Assembly (NCBI RefSeq): GCF_000814325.1
Contig: NZ_JPHF01000005.1
Span: 62,001 to 126,000, forward strand
Direction: 5' to 3'
Source of the DNA: Flavihumibacter sp. ZG627
GTDB lineage: Bacteria > Bacteroidota > Bacteroidia > Chitinophagales > Chitinophagaceae
Length of the DNA stretch: 64,000 bases
In this document: positions 1 through 7,211 of the stretch, piece after piece
Position numbering within the stretch: the first letter of the stretch is position 1
How the letters are laid out: every line of letters begins with the position of its first letter
Translations under genes and position numbers: made by a program
Notes under the pieces: generated by a model
Databases searched by the model: none
What the model saw: only the letters and a program-made list of their open reading frames with translations
What the model was told of the DNA's origin: nothing

Positions 1-427
1 GATCTACCATCGTTAACCCAACCTTTTTACCTAAACATTTCTCCATCCATTCAAAACAGGCAAAGTTCCAATCTATCAAAAACAGAAAAGGTCTTGAGTA
101 TAAATCTGCCAATTCGTCGCGGTAATATTCAAAGTAAGGACTTCTGTTATAACATGATATTATGGCTCGTAAATGTTCAGTAGGCCATCTGCCAGATACA
201 ATCTTCAAGTCGCGATATAGTTGCTTTTCATTTCGGGAATCACTTACCGGTATAGACAGCGAAAGCCTTCCATCAGCTCCGGCAAGCCACAATCGGTTAC
301 GAAAGCTCATTTTGGAATGAGACTCATATAAATGAATTATGACATCTTTATAATTATATACATTTATATACCAATTAACACTTGCAAAATACTGTAAATC
401 AGTTATTAATACTCTTGAATTACTCAT
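1..427 (-). CDS. WbqC family protein (3' end cut by window edge)
   Basis: An open frame runs from ATG at 427 off the left edge, giving 142 codons without a stop. The translation opens MSNSRVLITDLQYFASVNWY and carries the family hallmark FRNRLWLAGADG followed by LSLSIPV, typical of WbqC-like proteins. WbqC proteins are found in O-antigen and polysaccharide gene clusters of many bacteria; the biochemical activity is not firmly established, so I assign only the family. The C-terminal part lies outside the window. The 273 bp upstream is very AT-rich and holds no convincing gene. Confidence 0.8.
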   Translation of the reverse strand, partial: MSNSRVLITDLQYFASVNWYINVYNYKDVIIHLYESHSKMSFRNRLWLAGADGRLSLSIPVSDSRNEKQLYRDLKIVSGRWPTEHLRAIISCYNRSPYFEYYRDELADLYSRPFLFLIDWNFACFEWMEKCLGKKVGLTMVD

Positions 428-700
428 GGTCGTCATACATTTTTAAAATAGCACATATTTATCTGAATAATTGAATATTTCCCTTTAAAAAAGAACTTAA
501 AATAAATTGATTTATGCTATTATTATTTGTTAATCAATTAAATGAACATAAAACTTAAATACTAAATTTTATAGTTACTGAATATTTACTTTAAAAGGGA
601 GATACTTAGTGTGCTTCCCAAAATTATTGGCGTTAAAGATAGTCCAATATTACAAATTGAATTTGCTGATAATTGACCTTTCCCCTATTTTGCTGGTATT

Positions 701-1174
701 ATGATCAAACAGAAACGTACTCGCTTAAAATGGCTTAAATTGATAATGCTAGCACTCCCTATTCTGGTAATGGTAGGTTGCCGGCAACCCCAGATACCCG
801 AATACCAGGCTTTTGAGAACTTCAGGATCAATTCAATGGGATTAAAGGAATCTGTCGTTTCGGCAGACCTTAAGTATTATAATCCAAATGATTTTGCCCT
901 TCAACTTAAAGGAGCTGATTTGGGTGTTACGCTAAATGATAAAGCTGTAGGGAGAAGTGTTTTGGATACGCTAATTATAATACCCAGGAAAGACACCTTT
1001 TTATTGCCCGTTAAAATGAAGGTGGATATGAAACAGCTATTCAATAATGCACTTGCATTATTAATGAATTCGGAGATTGACGTTAAAGTAAATGGAACAG
1101 TTAAATTGGGGAAGTCGGGGGTGTTTTTTAATATGCCCGTTAACTATTCGGGTAAGCAGCAGGTACAATGGTGA
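701..1174 (+). CDS. LEA14/WHy-like lipoprotein
   Basis: A 157-residue protein with a basic start, a hydrophobic stretch and a lipobox ending VGC at residues 25-27, so it should be lipidated at Cys27 and anchored in an envelope membrane. The mature part resembles LEA type 2 / WHy domains: a beta-sandwich pattern with the phrase YYNPNDFALQLKG near residues 59-71, typical of the 'NPN' signature of these domains. Such proteins are common in Bacteroidota and are thought to be stress-linked envelope proteins, but the function here is not known. It stands alone on the plus strand and ends at a strong hairpin shared with the convergent gene. Confidence 0.75.
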   Translation: MIKQKRTRLKWLKLIMLALPILVMVGCRQPQIPEYQAFENFRINSMGLKESVVSADLKYYNPNDFALQLKGADLGVTLNDKAVGRSVLDTLIIIPRKDTFLLPVKMKVDMKQLFNNALALLMNSEIDVKVNGTVKLGKSGVFFNMPVNYSGKQQVQW

Positions 1175-1204
1175 TGTGGAGGGATGGAGAGATGGAGGGA
1201 TGGA
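1173..1204. repeat. Imperfect 8-bp purine-rich tandem repeat (about 4 copies)
   Basis: Four 8-bp units follow in phase: gatgtgga, gggatgga, gagatgga, gggatgga. They start inside the stop codon of the lipoprotein gene and end before the terminator hairpin. Replication slippage is the simplest explanation. Confidence 0.7.
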
Positions 1205-1232
1205 GGCAACCTTATCGCAGGTTACCAGCATT

Positions 1233-1262
1233 AAAAAAGCTACCGAATGCGGTAGCTTTTTT
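1233..1262. terminator. Bidirectional rho-independent terminator
   Basis: A perfect 7-bp GC-rich stem (GCTACCG / CGGTAGC) with loop AATG is flanked by six A on the left and six T on the right. It can end transcription from both sides, serving the lipoprotein gene (plus) and the pyrE/HMA unit (minus). Confidence 0.9.
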
Positions 1263-1311
1263 AGTATGATTTATCAATGCCTATTGATTATTGCCTGTTG
1301 TCCATTGCGAT

Positions 1312-1674
1312 TTATTGCTTCATCCCTCCCCCGTCTTCCGGTTTTTTACAACACTTCGGGAGCTTTTTATAGCTCTCCTCATTGGCTGTAACATCATCGG
1401 CATCATAACCAACATTGGCAATGGCCGTTTTAATGTTTTCGACATTGGTACGATCGGTATAAAAGCTCACCTTAGCCTGTTTGCGCTTATAGTCAACTGT
1501 TGCTTTGGTGACCCCATCTTCCCTCAACAGGAAGGATTCTATTTTCTTTTTACAACTCTCACACTGAACCGTAGGTGTACTTATGGTCACTGTCTGAAGG
1601 GCTTTTTTCGCCTGGGCCATACCTGTGCCCCCAATGGCAAATAGGGCCAGAACCAACATAAAAATCTTCTTCAT
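1312..1674 (-). CDS. Secreted heavy-metal-associated (HMA) domain protein
   Basis: A 120-residue protein with a signal peptide (residues 1-22, ending GMAQA) followed by a single HMA fold. The metal-binding CxxC is at Cys38-Cys41 (CESC), within the usual first loop, and the ending NVGYDAD matches the last strand of HMA domains. A second Cys pair (Cys108-Cys109) sits in a lysine-rich tail. HMA domains bind Cu(I) or other soft metals and pass them to partners; export suggests a periplasmic metal chaperone or scavenger. It lies 23 bp downstream of pyrE on the same strand and is probably co-transcribed with it. Which metal is bound cannot be told from the sequence. Confidence 0.82.
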   Translation of the reverse strand: MKKIFMLVLALFAIGGTGMAQAKKALQTVTISTPTVQCESCKKKIESFLLREDGVTKATVDYKRKQAKVSFYTDRTNVENIKTAIANVGYDADDVTANEESYKKLPKCCKKPEDGGGMKQ

Positions 1675-1697
1675 TAAAATTATTTTGAGCTAATTTA

Positions 1698-2333
1698 CTA
1701 AACTCCTGCCCAGCTGGCCGGGTCTTCGCGCCAATTTAACAATATGGGTTCTAAAGATGCACTAATTATTCCCTTCTCCAATGCAAGTTGTATAAGATTG
1801 CTGTAGTTGGTAAGTGAACGGTAAGGTACACCTGAAGCCTGAAAAGCCTTGTCAGCCACAGCAAATCCATATGTGAAGATAGAAACCATACCTACCACCT
1901 CTATGTTAGCTTGCCGCAATACATCCACTACTTGCAGACTGCTCTTTCCTGTAGATATAAGGTCTTCAATGACTACAACCTTCTGACCTGGCTCATAATA
2001 TCCTTCAATTTGGTTACCGAGACCATGCTCTTTGGGTTTAGGCCGTACATAGATATAGGGAAGCTTTAACTGATCGGCTGCCATTGCCCCCCAGGCTATC
2101 CCTGCGGTGGCTACTCCGGCCAGCATATCGGCCTCAGGGAAAGACTCAAAAATGATATTGCACATTTCGGATTTAATGAAATCACGCACATAGGGAAAGG
2201 ATAGAACCCGCCGGTTATCACAATAAATAGGACTTTTCCAGCCGCTGGCCCAGGTAAATGGATTGTCGGGACTCAACTTCACTGCGTTACACTGTAACAA
2301 CTTCTCAGCAACAGCTTTTTCGTTTGACTTCAT
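1698..2333 (-). CDS. pyrE: Orotate phosphoribosyltransferase
   Basis: A 211-residue enzyme that joins orotate to PRPP to make orotidine 5'-phosphate in de novo UMP synthesis. The PRPP-binding loop VVVIEDLISTGKSS is at about residues 119-132, and the catalytic-loop region RPKPKEHGLGNQIEG is present. An in-frame extension to 2360 exists, but the start at 2333 (MKSNEKAV) fits the family length and lies behind an exact -7 promoter box at 2358-2365. The gene points away from the Nudix gene, and the HMA gene follows 23 bp downstream. It is separated from pyrR-pyrB by about 1.6 kb but shares their strand. Confidence 0.93.
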   Translation of the reverse strand: MKSNEKAVAEKLLQCNAVKLSPDNPFTWASGWKSPIYCDNRRVLSFPYVRDFIKSEMCNIIFESFPEADMLAGVATAGIAWGAMAADQLKLPYIYVRPKPKEHGLGNQIEGYYEPGQKVVVIEDLISTGKSSLQVVDVLRQANIEVVGMVSIFTYGFAVADKAFQASGVPYRSLTNYSNLIQLALEKGIISASLEPILLNWREDPASWAGV

Positions 2334-2344
2334 AGTATCTTTAT

Positions 2345-2390
2345 TTTTAAACCGCCGCAAAAATACCCATAGCCTTTATGTACATCAAAA
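2345..2390 (-). promoter_or_regulatory. Bacteroidota-type promoter for pyrE
   Basis: On the minus strand, TATTTTTG (2358-2365) matches the Bacteroidota -7 consensus TAnnTTTG exactly. A TTG about 20 bp upstream of it fits the -33 element. The pyrE ATG follows about 24 nt downstream of the box. The -33 element lies inside the first codons of the divergent Nudix gene. Confidence 0.6.
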
Positions 2391-3004
2391 TCTATTTTGG
2401 CGAAAAGCCTCTTTTCTTATGTGATGAGATTACCCCTGACCTGGAGCCTTATCTCCACCATGATGATGCAGTTTTCATTGACGAATTTTCTACTCCGGCG
2501 TTAAAATCGATGATTTATGAAATGGATCTCCCACATATTCATGCAGGTATATTAAAACATAATGACCTGAAAGCGCTGAAAATGGCATTCTGGAAAAAAT
2601 TCACGCTTATCAAAGCTGGAGGTGGAGCAGTGTGGGGCGAAGATGGTGCACTGTTATTTATTTTCAGACGGGGTAAATGGGATCTGCCAAAAGGCAAACT
2701 GGATGAAGGAGAAACAATTGAACAATGTGCCATCCGTGAGGTGGAAGAAGAAACAGGACTTCAATATCCTGTTATAACTAAGCCTTTAATCACTACCTAT
2801 CATACTTATTATGAAAGTGGTAAGCATATTCTGAAGGAATCTTTCTGGTTTGAAATGAAAGTGGATGGGAAACAGGTACTCAACCCCCAAACAGAAGAAG
2901 ATATCCATGCCATCAAATGGTTAATGCCCTCCGGTTGGAAAGACATCATGGAGAATACTTTCCCAAGTATCAGGGATGTTCTGGCTGAATTGAAGAAGGG
3001 GTAA
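2378..3004 (+). CDS. Nudix hydrolase
   Basis: A 208-residue protein with a complete Nudix box: G106, E112, then R120-E121-V122-x-E124-E125-x-G127-L128, matching GX5EX7REUXEEXGU. These residues bind the metal and hydrolyse a nucleoside diphosphate linked to another group. The N-terminal 80 residues are a family-specific extension and the substrate cannot be predicted. The start at 2378 sits 44 bp from the divergent pyrE start. The 3' end overlaps the convergent thioesterase gene by 35 bp. Confidence 0.88.
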   Translation: MYIKIYFGEKPLFLCDEITPDLEPYLHHDDAVFIDEFSTPALKSMIYEMDLPHIHAGILKHNDLKALKMAFWKKFTLIKAGGGAVWGEDGALLFIFRRGKWDLPKGKLDEGETIEQCAIREVEEETGLQYPVITKPLITTYHTYYESGKHILKESFWFEMKVDGKQVLNPQTEEDIHAIKWLMPSGWKDIMENTFPSIRDVLAELKKG

Positions 3005-3446
3005 TAGAGTCCCGATCTTTCCTTTTAAGAATTGTTACCGTTATTCTGCTTATGCATATCAGTTTGCCTTGCTCGTCTTCAATGCGGATTTCCCAAACCT
3101 GGCTAGTTGCACCGCGGTGCAGGGCTCTTGTGGTACCAATTACATACCCTGACCTTGCACTTTTTACATGATTTGCATTGATCTCCATTCCAACAGCAAT
3201 GAACTTTGAACTGTCCACACTCATCGCTGCTCCAACACTACCCAATGTTTCGGCAAGGGCCACAGATGCTCCTCCATGGAGGAGGCCATAAGGTTGCCTG
3301 GTACGATGATCAACAGGCATACGTGCACTGATATAATCCGGACCTACTTCAATCCATTCTATACCAAGGTGATCGCCCATTGTGTCTGTCGATAATAAGC
3401 GTAGCTGCTCGATGTTGAGCCCGGGATCGAACCAAATAACGGACAT
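2970..3446 (-). CDS. Hotdog-fold acyl-CoA thioesterase (PaaI/YdiI type)
   Basis: A 158-residue hotdog-fold protein. The family signature HGGASVALAE is at residues 57-66, with the likely catalytic Glu66 and the helix-capping HGG. It hydrolyses acyl- or aroyl-CoA thioesters; relatives include MenI, which releases 1,4-dihydroxy-2-naphthoate in menaquinone synthesis. That role is doubtful here because the window also carries mqnE of the alternative menaquinone route. It starts 2 bp after coaD and is the last gene of the pyrR-pyrB-coaD unit. Its last 12 codons run antisense to the end of the Nudix gene. Confidence 0.85.
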   Translation of the reverse strand: MSVIWFDPGLNIEQLRLLSTDTMGDHLGIEWIEVGPDYISARMPVDHRTRQPYGLLHGGASVALAETLGSVGAAMSVDSSKFIAVGMEINANHVKSARSGYVIGTTRALHRGATSQVWEIRIEDEQGKLICISRITVTILKRKDRDSITPSSIQPEHP

Positions 3447-3448
3447 GA

Positions 3449-3925
3449 TTAGCTGCTTTTTTGTAAACTATTAAATACAACATCGGGAATGAATGGTGAG
3501 GCGTCGCCATTATTACGAATAATATCGCGTACAATGGTAGAGGCCACAGATGTGTATTTAGGCTCACCGGTGAGGAAGATAGTTTCAATTTTTTTGTCCA
3601 TAGTACGATTTGCATCTGCAATCGTCTTCTCATATTCAAAATCACTCACATAACGGATCCCTCTCAGTATGAACTGTGCACCAATATCCTGGCAGAATTT
3701 TATTGTAAGTCCCTCATAAATAGCTCCTTCAACCTGTGGTTCTCCTTTGAATATTTCTCTGATCCAGAGTAACCGTTGTTCGGGTGAAAACATAGGTGCT
3801 TTGGCTGCATTAAGTCCAATGCCGATGATAATCCTGTCAAATAATGGAAGCGCCCTCGTAACGATGTCCACATGACCAAGGGTGATAGGATCAAATGTGC
3901 CGGGAAACAAGCAAATACGCTCCAT
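3449..3925 (-). CDS. coaD: Pantetheine-phosphate adenylyltransferase
   Basis: A 158-residue enzyme of the usual family length. It transfers AMP from ATP to 4'-phosphopantetheine, the penultimate step of coenzyme A synthesis. The nucleotidyltransferase motif GTFDPITLGH is at residues 9-18, and the substrate loop RGIRYVSDFEYE is at about 88-99. The C-terminal S-T-I-V motif, which binds ATP phosphates, is at 129-132. It lies 42 bp downstream of pyrB and 2 bp upstream of the thioesterase gene, so CoA supply and a CoA-ester hydrolase are expressed together. Confidence 0.95.
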   Translation of the reverse strand: MERICLFPGTFDPITLGHVDIVTRALPLFDRIIIGIGLNAAKAPMFSPEQRLLWIREIFKGEPQVEGAIYEGLTIKFCQDIGAQFILRGIRYVSDFEYEKTIADANRTMDKKIETIFLTGEPKYTSVASTIVRDIIRNNGDASPFIPDVVFNSLQKSS

Positions 3926-3967
3926 AATCAGAATTTGTGTAAATAAATTTTTGAATGCTACAATTCT

Positions 3968-4897
3968 TTACGACTCACCTCTGCCTGCCAACAGGTATAA
4001 AACTGCCATACGGACGGCTACACCATTTTCCACTTGTTGCAGAATCAGGCTATGATGGCTATCAGCCACATCACTGTCCAGTTCAACTCCGCGATTAATA
4101 GGACCTGGGTGCATTATCAGTATCTCCTTGTTAAGGTTATCGAGCATGCTTTTTTTAACGCCATAGGCCAGATTATATTCACGTAGGGATGAGAACAACA
4201 CCTGGTTCTGTCGTTCCAGTTGTATCCTCAGCACGTTGGCAACATCACACCACTCCAATGCTTTTTTCAGGTTGTACTCTACCTTAACATCAAAAGCCTC
4301 TGCCATATGTTTGGGGATCAGTGTGGGAGGACCGGCTACCATAACCTCGGCTCCCATTTTTTTAAGAAGGTAGATATTACTGAGGGCAACCCTTGAATGC
4401 ATAATATCTCCAATTATGGCAATCTTACTACCTTCCAGAGTGCCTAGTTTTTCACGGATTGAAAATGCATCAAGGAGTGCCTGTGTGGGGTGTTCATTGA
4501 TACCATCTCCTGCATTTACAATGGCGGCCGGAATATGTTTAGCAAGAAAATGAGGGGCACCGCTGGCACTATGGCGCATAACAACCATATCAACTTTCAT
4601 GCTTAGGATATTGTTAACCGTGTCTAACAAGGTTTCGCCCTTAGAAACTGAAGAGCCACTGGATGAAAAATTGATGGTATCGGCGCTAAGCCTTTTTTCG
4701 GCAAGCTCAAAGGATATCCTTGTTCGGGTGGAGTTCTCATAAAAAAGATTGACTATTGTAACATCCCGAAGTGAGGGTACTTTCTTGATAGGTCTCTGTA
4801 ATACTTCCTTGAACTGTGTGGCAGTGTCTAAAATAGTCTGGATATCCTGCGGTAGAAGGTCTCTAATGCCAAGAAGATGTTTTGTACTAAGTTGCAT
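3968..4897 (-). CDS. pyrB: Aspartate carbamoyltransferase catalytic subunit
   Basis: A 309-residue enzyme that condenses carbamoyl phosphate with aspartate, the committed step of pyrimidine synthesis. The carbamoyl-phosphate motif STRTR is at residues 56-60, the mobile loop Ser/Lys (SVSKGETLLDT) at about 83-93, and HPTQALLD at about 136-143. No regulatory pyrI gene is adjacent, which fits a PyrR-controlled or unregulated trimeric enzyme. pyrR lies 19 bp upstream on the same strand, so the two are almost certainly one transcript. Confidence 0.96.
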   Translation of the reverse strand: MQLSTKHLLGIRDLLPQDIQTILDTATQFKEVLQRPIKKVPSLRDVTIVNLFYENSTRTRISFELAEKRLSADTINFSSSGSSVSKGETLLDTVNNILSMKVDMVVMRHSASGAPHFLAKHIPAAIVNAGDGINEHPTQALLDAFSIREKLGTLEGSKIAIIGDIMHSRVALSNIYLLKKMGAEVMVAGPPTLIPKHMAEAFDVKVEYNLKKALEWCDVANVLRIQLERQNQVLFSSLREYNLAYGVKKSMLDNLNKEILIMHPGPINRGVELDSDVADSHHSLILQQVENGVAVRMAVLYLLAGRGES

Positions 4898-4916
4898 TAG
4901 GGTGCAAAGTTAATTG

Positions 4917-5438
4917 TTACAGTAATACCACTTCATCCTTTCCTTCATTTTCCTGCCAGCAGACTTTAACTTTCTGCGAAATGATAGAATCTATGGCTTT
5001 ACCGGAGTAGTCGGGTTGGATAGGTAACTCTCTGCTGAAGCGCCTGTCGATAAGTACACAGAGCTCAACTTTACGGGGACGGCCAAAATCTAGGAGTGCA
5101 TCCATGCCTGCCCTGATAGTGCGGCCTGTATATAAAACGTCATCAATAAGAACCACATTTTTTCCCTCAATGGAAAATGGGATATCGGTTTGATTTGCAA
5201 TATGAAGCTCGTTTCTGACATCATCACGGTAGAAGGTTATATCCAGAATTCCATATTCCAAACTGGTACCGGGAGCAATGGCTCTGATCTCTTTAGCAAT
5301 ACGATTGCTGAACCATACCCCACGGGGCTGGATGCCTATTATGCAGGTATTACTGAGGTCATCATTATTTTCGAGAATCTGGTGACTAAGCCGCTTGATG
5401 GTTATGGCAAGCTGCTGATCACTTAGTATGGTTTTCAA
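4917..5438 (-). CDS. pyrR: Bifunctional pyr operon regulator / uracil phosphoribosyltransferase
   Basis: A 173-residue PyrR-type protein. The PRPP loop VVLIDDVLYTGRTI is at residues 95-108, and the N-terminus (KTILSDQQLAITIKRLSHQ) matches the family closely. PyrR converts uracil to UMP and, in many bacteria, binds pyr mRNA to control attenuation. No ATG is available: the frame is closed by TAG 18 nt upstream of codon 1, and the start that matches the family is TTG at 5438. It heads the pyrR-pyrB-coaD-thioesterase unit. A hairpin at 5487-5505 lies in or just before its leader. Confidence 0.9.
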   Translation of the reverse strand: MKTILSDQQLAITIKRLSHQILENNDDLSNTCIIGIQPRGVWFSNRIAKEIRAIAPGTSLEYGILDITFYRDDVRNELHIANQTDIPFSIEGKNVVLIDDVLYTGRTIRAGMDALLDFGRPRKVELCVLIDRRFSRELPIQPDYSGKAIDSIISQKVKVCWQENEGKDEVVLL

Positions 5439-5483
5439 TTCGTCAAATTTCAGCTAAATTAATGTATCGTCAATTTAAATAAA

Positions 5484-5505
5484 AAAGGACCGCAAGCGGC
5501 TCTTT
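5484..5505 (-). terminator. Hairpin with T-run upstream of pyrR
   Basis: Read on the minus strand, GAGCCGC-TT-GCGGTCC forms a short stem with one mismatch and is followed by six T. It lies 32-53 bp after the stop of the upstream barrel pseudogene and about 50 nt before the TTG start of pyrR. It may be the terminator of the former or a pyr attenuator; the sequence does not decide. Confidence 0.55.
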
Positions 5506-5536
5506 AAAAAAATATCCGGAAAATTTCATAACCGTA

Positions 5537-6067
5537 TTATTGGGCCCTTCCATCTAGACTGAAATTATAACCTAATCGCAATCCAAAATGATTTAACTCA
5601 TCTCCATCTTTTGAAGCACTCTGATATCTAAAGCCAATATCAAATGCCTGGTTTATCACAGAACCCAATCCCACTGCCCATGTGAATGCAGATTCAGAAT
5701 CCGATTCACTTTCACCTATAAATTCCATTCTGAAATTATAGATACCCAAGCCTGATTGAGGCTCCACATAAAAACTATTAAAATTCTGGCGATATCCTGC
5801 CAGTAAAGGAATAATGGTGAAATTTCCATCTACTTCAAAATCATCATTCCAGCCCAACGATGTGTATCCTGACGTGAATGTAACCTGGCCGTTGGTGCCC
5901 ACACCAAGTAATCCTTTGACATAGCCGCCGAATCCGGTATTTACTCCATCTTTAAAATCTCCTGTAGGAAACGCAATATCGGCCCCGATTCCAAGCTGAT
6001 TATGGCCTTTCTGAGAAAATTAAGGAACGGCAGAAATGGTAATAGCAGATTATCAACAGCTTTTCAT
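5537..6067 (-). pseudogene. Outer-membrane beta-barrel protein with disrupted signal peptide
   Basis: A 177-codon frame starts at ATG 6067 but has stop codons at codons 5, 6 and 16; the other 160 codons are open. The open part, from QKGHNQLGIGADIAFPTG onward, alternates polar and aromatic residues as in small Bacteroidota outer-membrane barrels and ends in a barrel-like strand. The broken segment still looks like a signal peptide (SAITISAVP between the stops). An internal GTG at 5902 would give only 121 residues without an export signal. Either the gene has decayed or the sequence has small errors here; a run of A near the start supports a lost base. Confidence 0.7.
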
Positions 6068-6220
6068 ACGTGTTGGATTAAGGCTTATATGTTTAAATTA
6101 CCATATGAATATACGAATTACATTGAATAATAAACGCATGTATAAGCTAGTTAATTGTCTGTTGGTTTGATTGTGTCTATGGCATTACTGAAAACATATT
6201 ATCAGAATTTTCACAATAAA

Positions 6221-6250
6221 AAAAGAGGCTCATCAAAAATGATGAGCCTC
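6221..6250 (-). terminator. Terminator of the 6276-6824 barrel gene
   Basis: A perfect 11-bp stem (GAGGCTCATCA / TGATGAGCCTC, loop AAAA) is followed on the minus strand by a run of T. It lies 26 bp after the stop codon of the barrel gene. Confidence 0.9.
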
Positions 6251-6275
6251 CCCTTGCCAATAAAATATTCAGATT

Positions 6276-6824
6276 CTATAGATGAATTTGGAATCCAACT
6301 CCCAGACCAAACATATTTGTTCTTCCATCAATATCTTTAATCTTAGTGGAATTATAAAACGCTTTAATTTCCAAGGCTGTATTATCCGTTAGGAATATCG
6401 CAGGTCCAGCGGAAATAGTAAAACCGTTATAATCAGTTTTTTCCTCATCACCCTCACTCTCCTCTTTGGTTGAACCAAAACCATATGATGCATCACCGAA
6501 CAATTTAATATTATCGGAAAGCGGCAAGAAATAATAGCGGATGAAAGGTGAAATTGATGTAGAAGTTGACGTTGCTTCAAATTCGTTAAATTTCACTTTT
6601 GTACTCCCTATTTCAACTCGAATACCTCCGGCGAGATTATCAATAAAGAAATAACCAACGTTAGGATTAAATGCAAGTGTTGTAGTTTTAATATCAAACT
6701 CAGATGTTTTGGCCGACGCAAATTGTGCATCGCCACCAATCATCAACCTGCCAGTTTCAGTCTGGGCAAAAGCAAATGATGATACGAGAAAGAAACATGT
6801 GGTAAAGGTTATTAGTTTTTTCAT
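6276..6824 (-). CDS. Outer-membrane beta-barrel protein
   Basis: A 182-residue protein with a clear signal peptide (MKKLITFTTCFFLVSSFAFA, residues 1-20). The mature part is a set of amphipathic strands with aromatic girdles (GYFFIDNLAGGIRVEIG, FIRYYFLPLSDNIKLFGDA) and ends in GLGVGFQIHL, as expected for an outer-membrane barrel of eight or so strands. I set the start at 6824; the frame is open for 54 codons further upstream but those residues are not signal-like. It has its own terminator. It is not a recent duplicate of the neighbouring pseudogene. The function is unknown. Confidence 0.8.
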   Translation of the reverse strand: MKKLITFTTCFFLVSSFAFAQTETGRLMIGGDAQFASAKTSEFDIKTTTLAFNPNVGYFFIDNLAGGIRVEIGSTKVKFNEFEATSTSTSISPFIRYYFLPLSDNIKLFGDASYGFGSTKEESEGDEEKTDYNGFTISAGPAIFLTDNTALEIKAFYNSTKIKDIDGRTNMFGLGVGFQIHL

Positions 6825-7211
6825 TTGAAATGTTTTAATGCGGCATTGAACGCTAGAAATCATTTGTTTATTTCGTTTTTTTTTTAAAAAAAACGATCTC
6901 GATAAGTATTTGATAGATTTTTCTTCAATTCTCCAGTCCTTATGTCCTTTGTTATAATTCAAATGGCAAAAAAGCTGGCATAGCAATTTATAAACTCATT
7001 CACCATTACAAGTTGTAAGTAAGGATATGGCAAAATTTGGTACTCGGTGCCATTACGGCTTCTAATAATGTGGCGTCAATTGTAGTAGCCATCTTCGGAA
7101 TTGATTCTGTAAAATCAGGTTTATTTCGTTCTGATTTAACCTTCAATCTCAAAGAAAAAAAAGCCCCTCATTTCTGAGAAGGCTTCTTATAATGTAAAAA
7201 TTTATTAGAAA
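6825..7211. other. Intergenic region between barrel gene and pruA
   Basis: No supported gene was seen. It contains an A/T palindrome flanked by CG (6874-6895: CG, ten T, eight A, CG) close to the barrel-gene start. The pruA terminator lies at its far end (7161-7185). A 40-codon minus-strand frame around 7000-7140 has no recognisable features. Confidence 0.6.
7157..7186 (-). terminator. Terminator of pruA
   Basis: Read on the minus strand, AAGCCTTCTCA-GAAA-TGAGGGGCTT forms a stem with one bulged base, followed by eight T. It lies 26 bp beyond the pruA stop codon. Confidence 0.8.

Noticed and set aside
5537-5902. An intact 121-residue gene starting at GTG 5902
   Set aside because: The coding pattern continues upstream in the same frame for about 39 more codons with barrel-like sequence, so the GTG is internal to a longer, disrupted gene.
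6155-6340. A 61-codon plus-strand frame across the terminator of the barrel gene
   Set aside because: It reads through a strong hairpin and into the antisense of the barrel gene; no domain or promoter.
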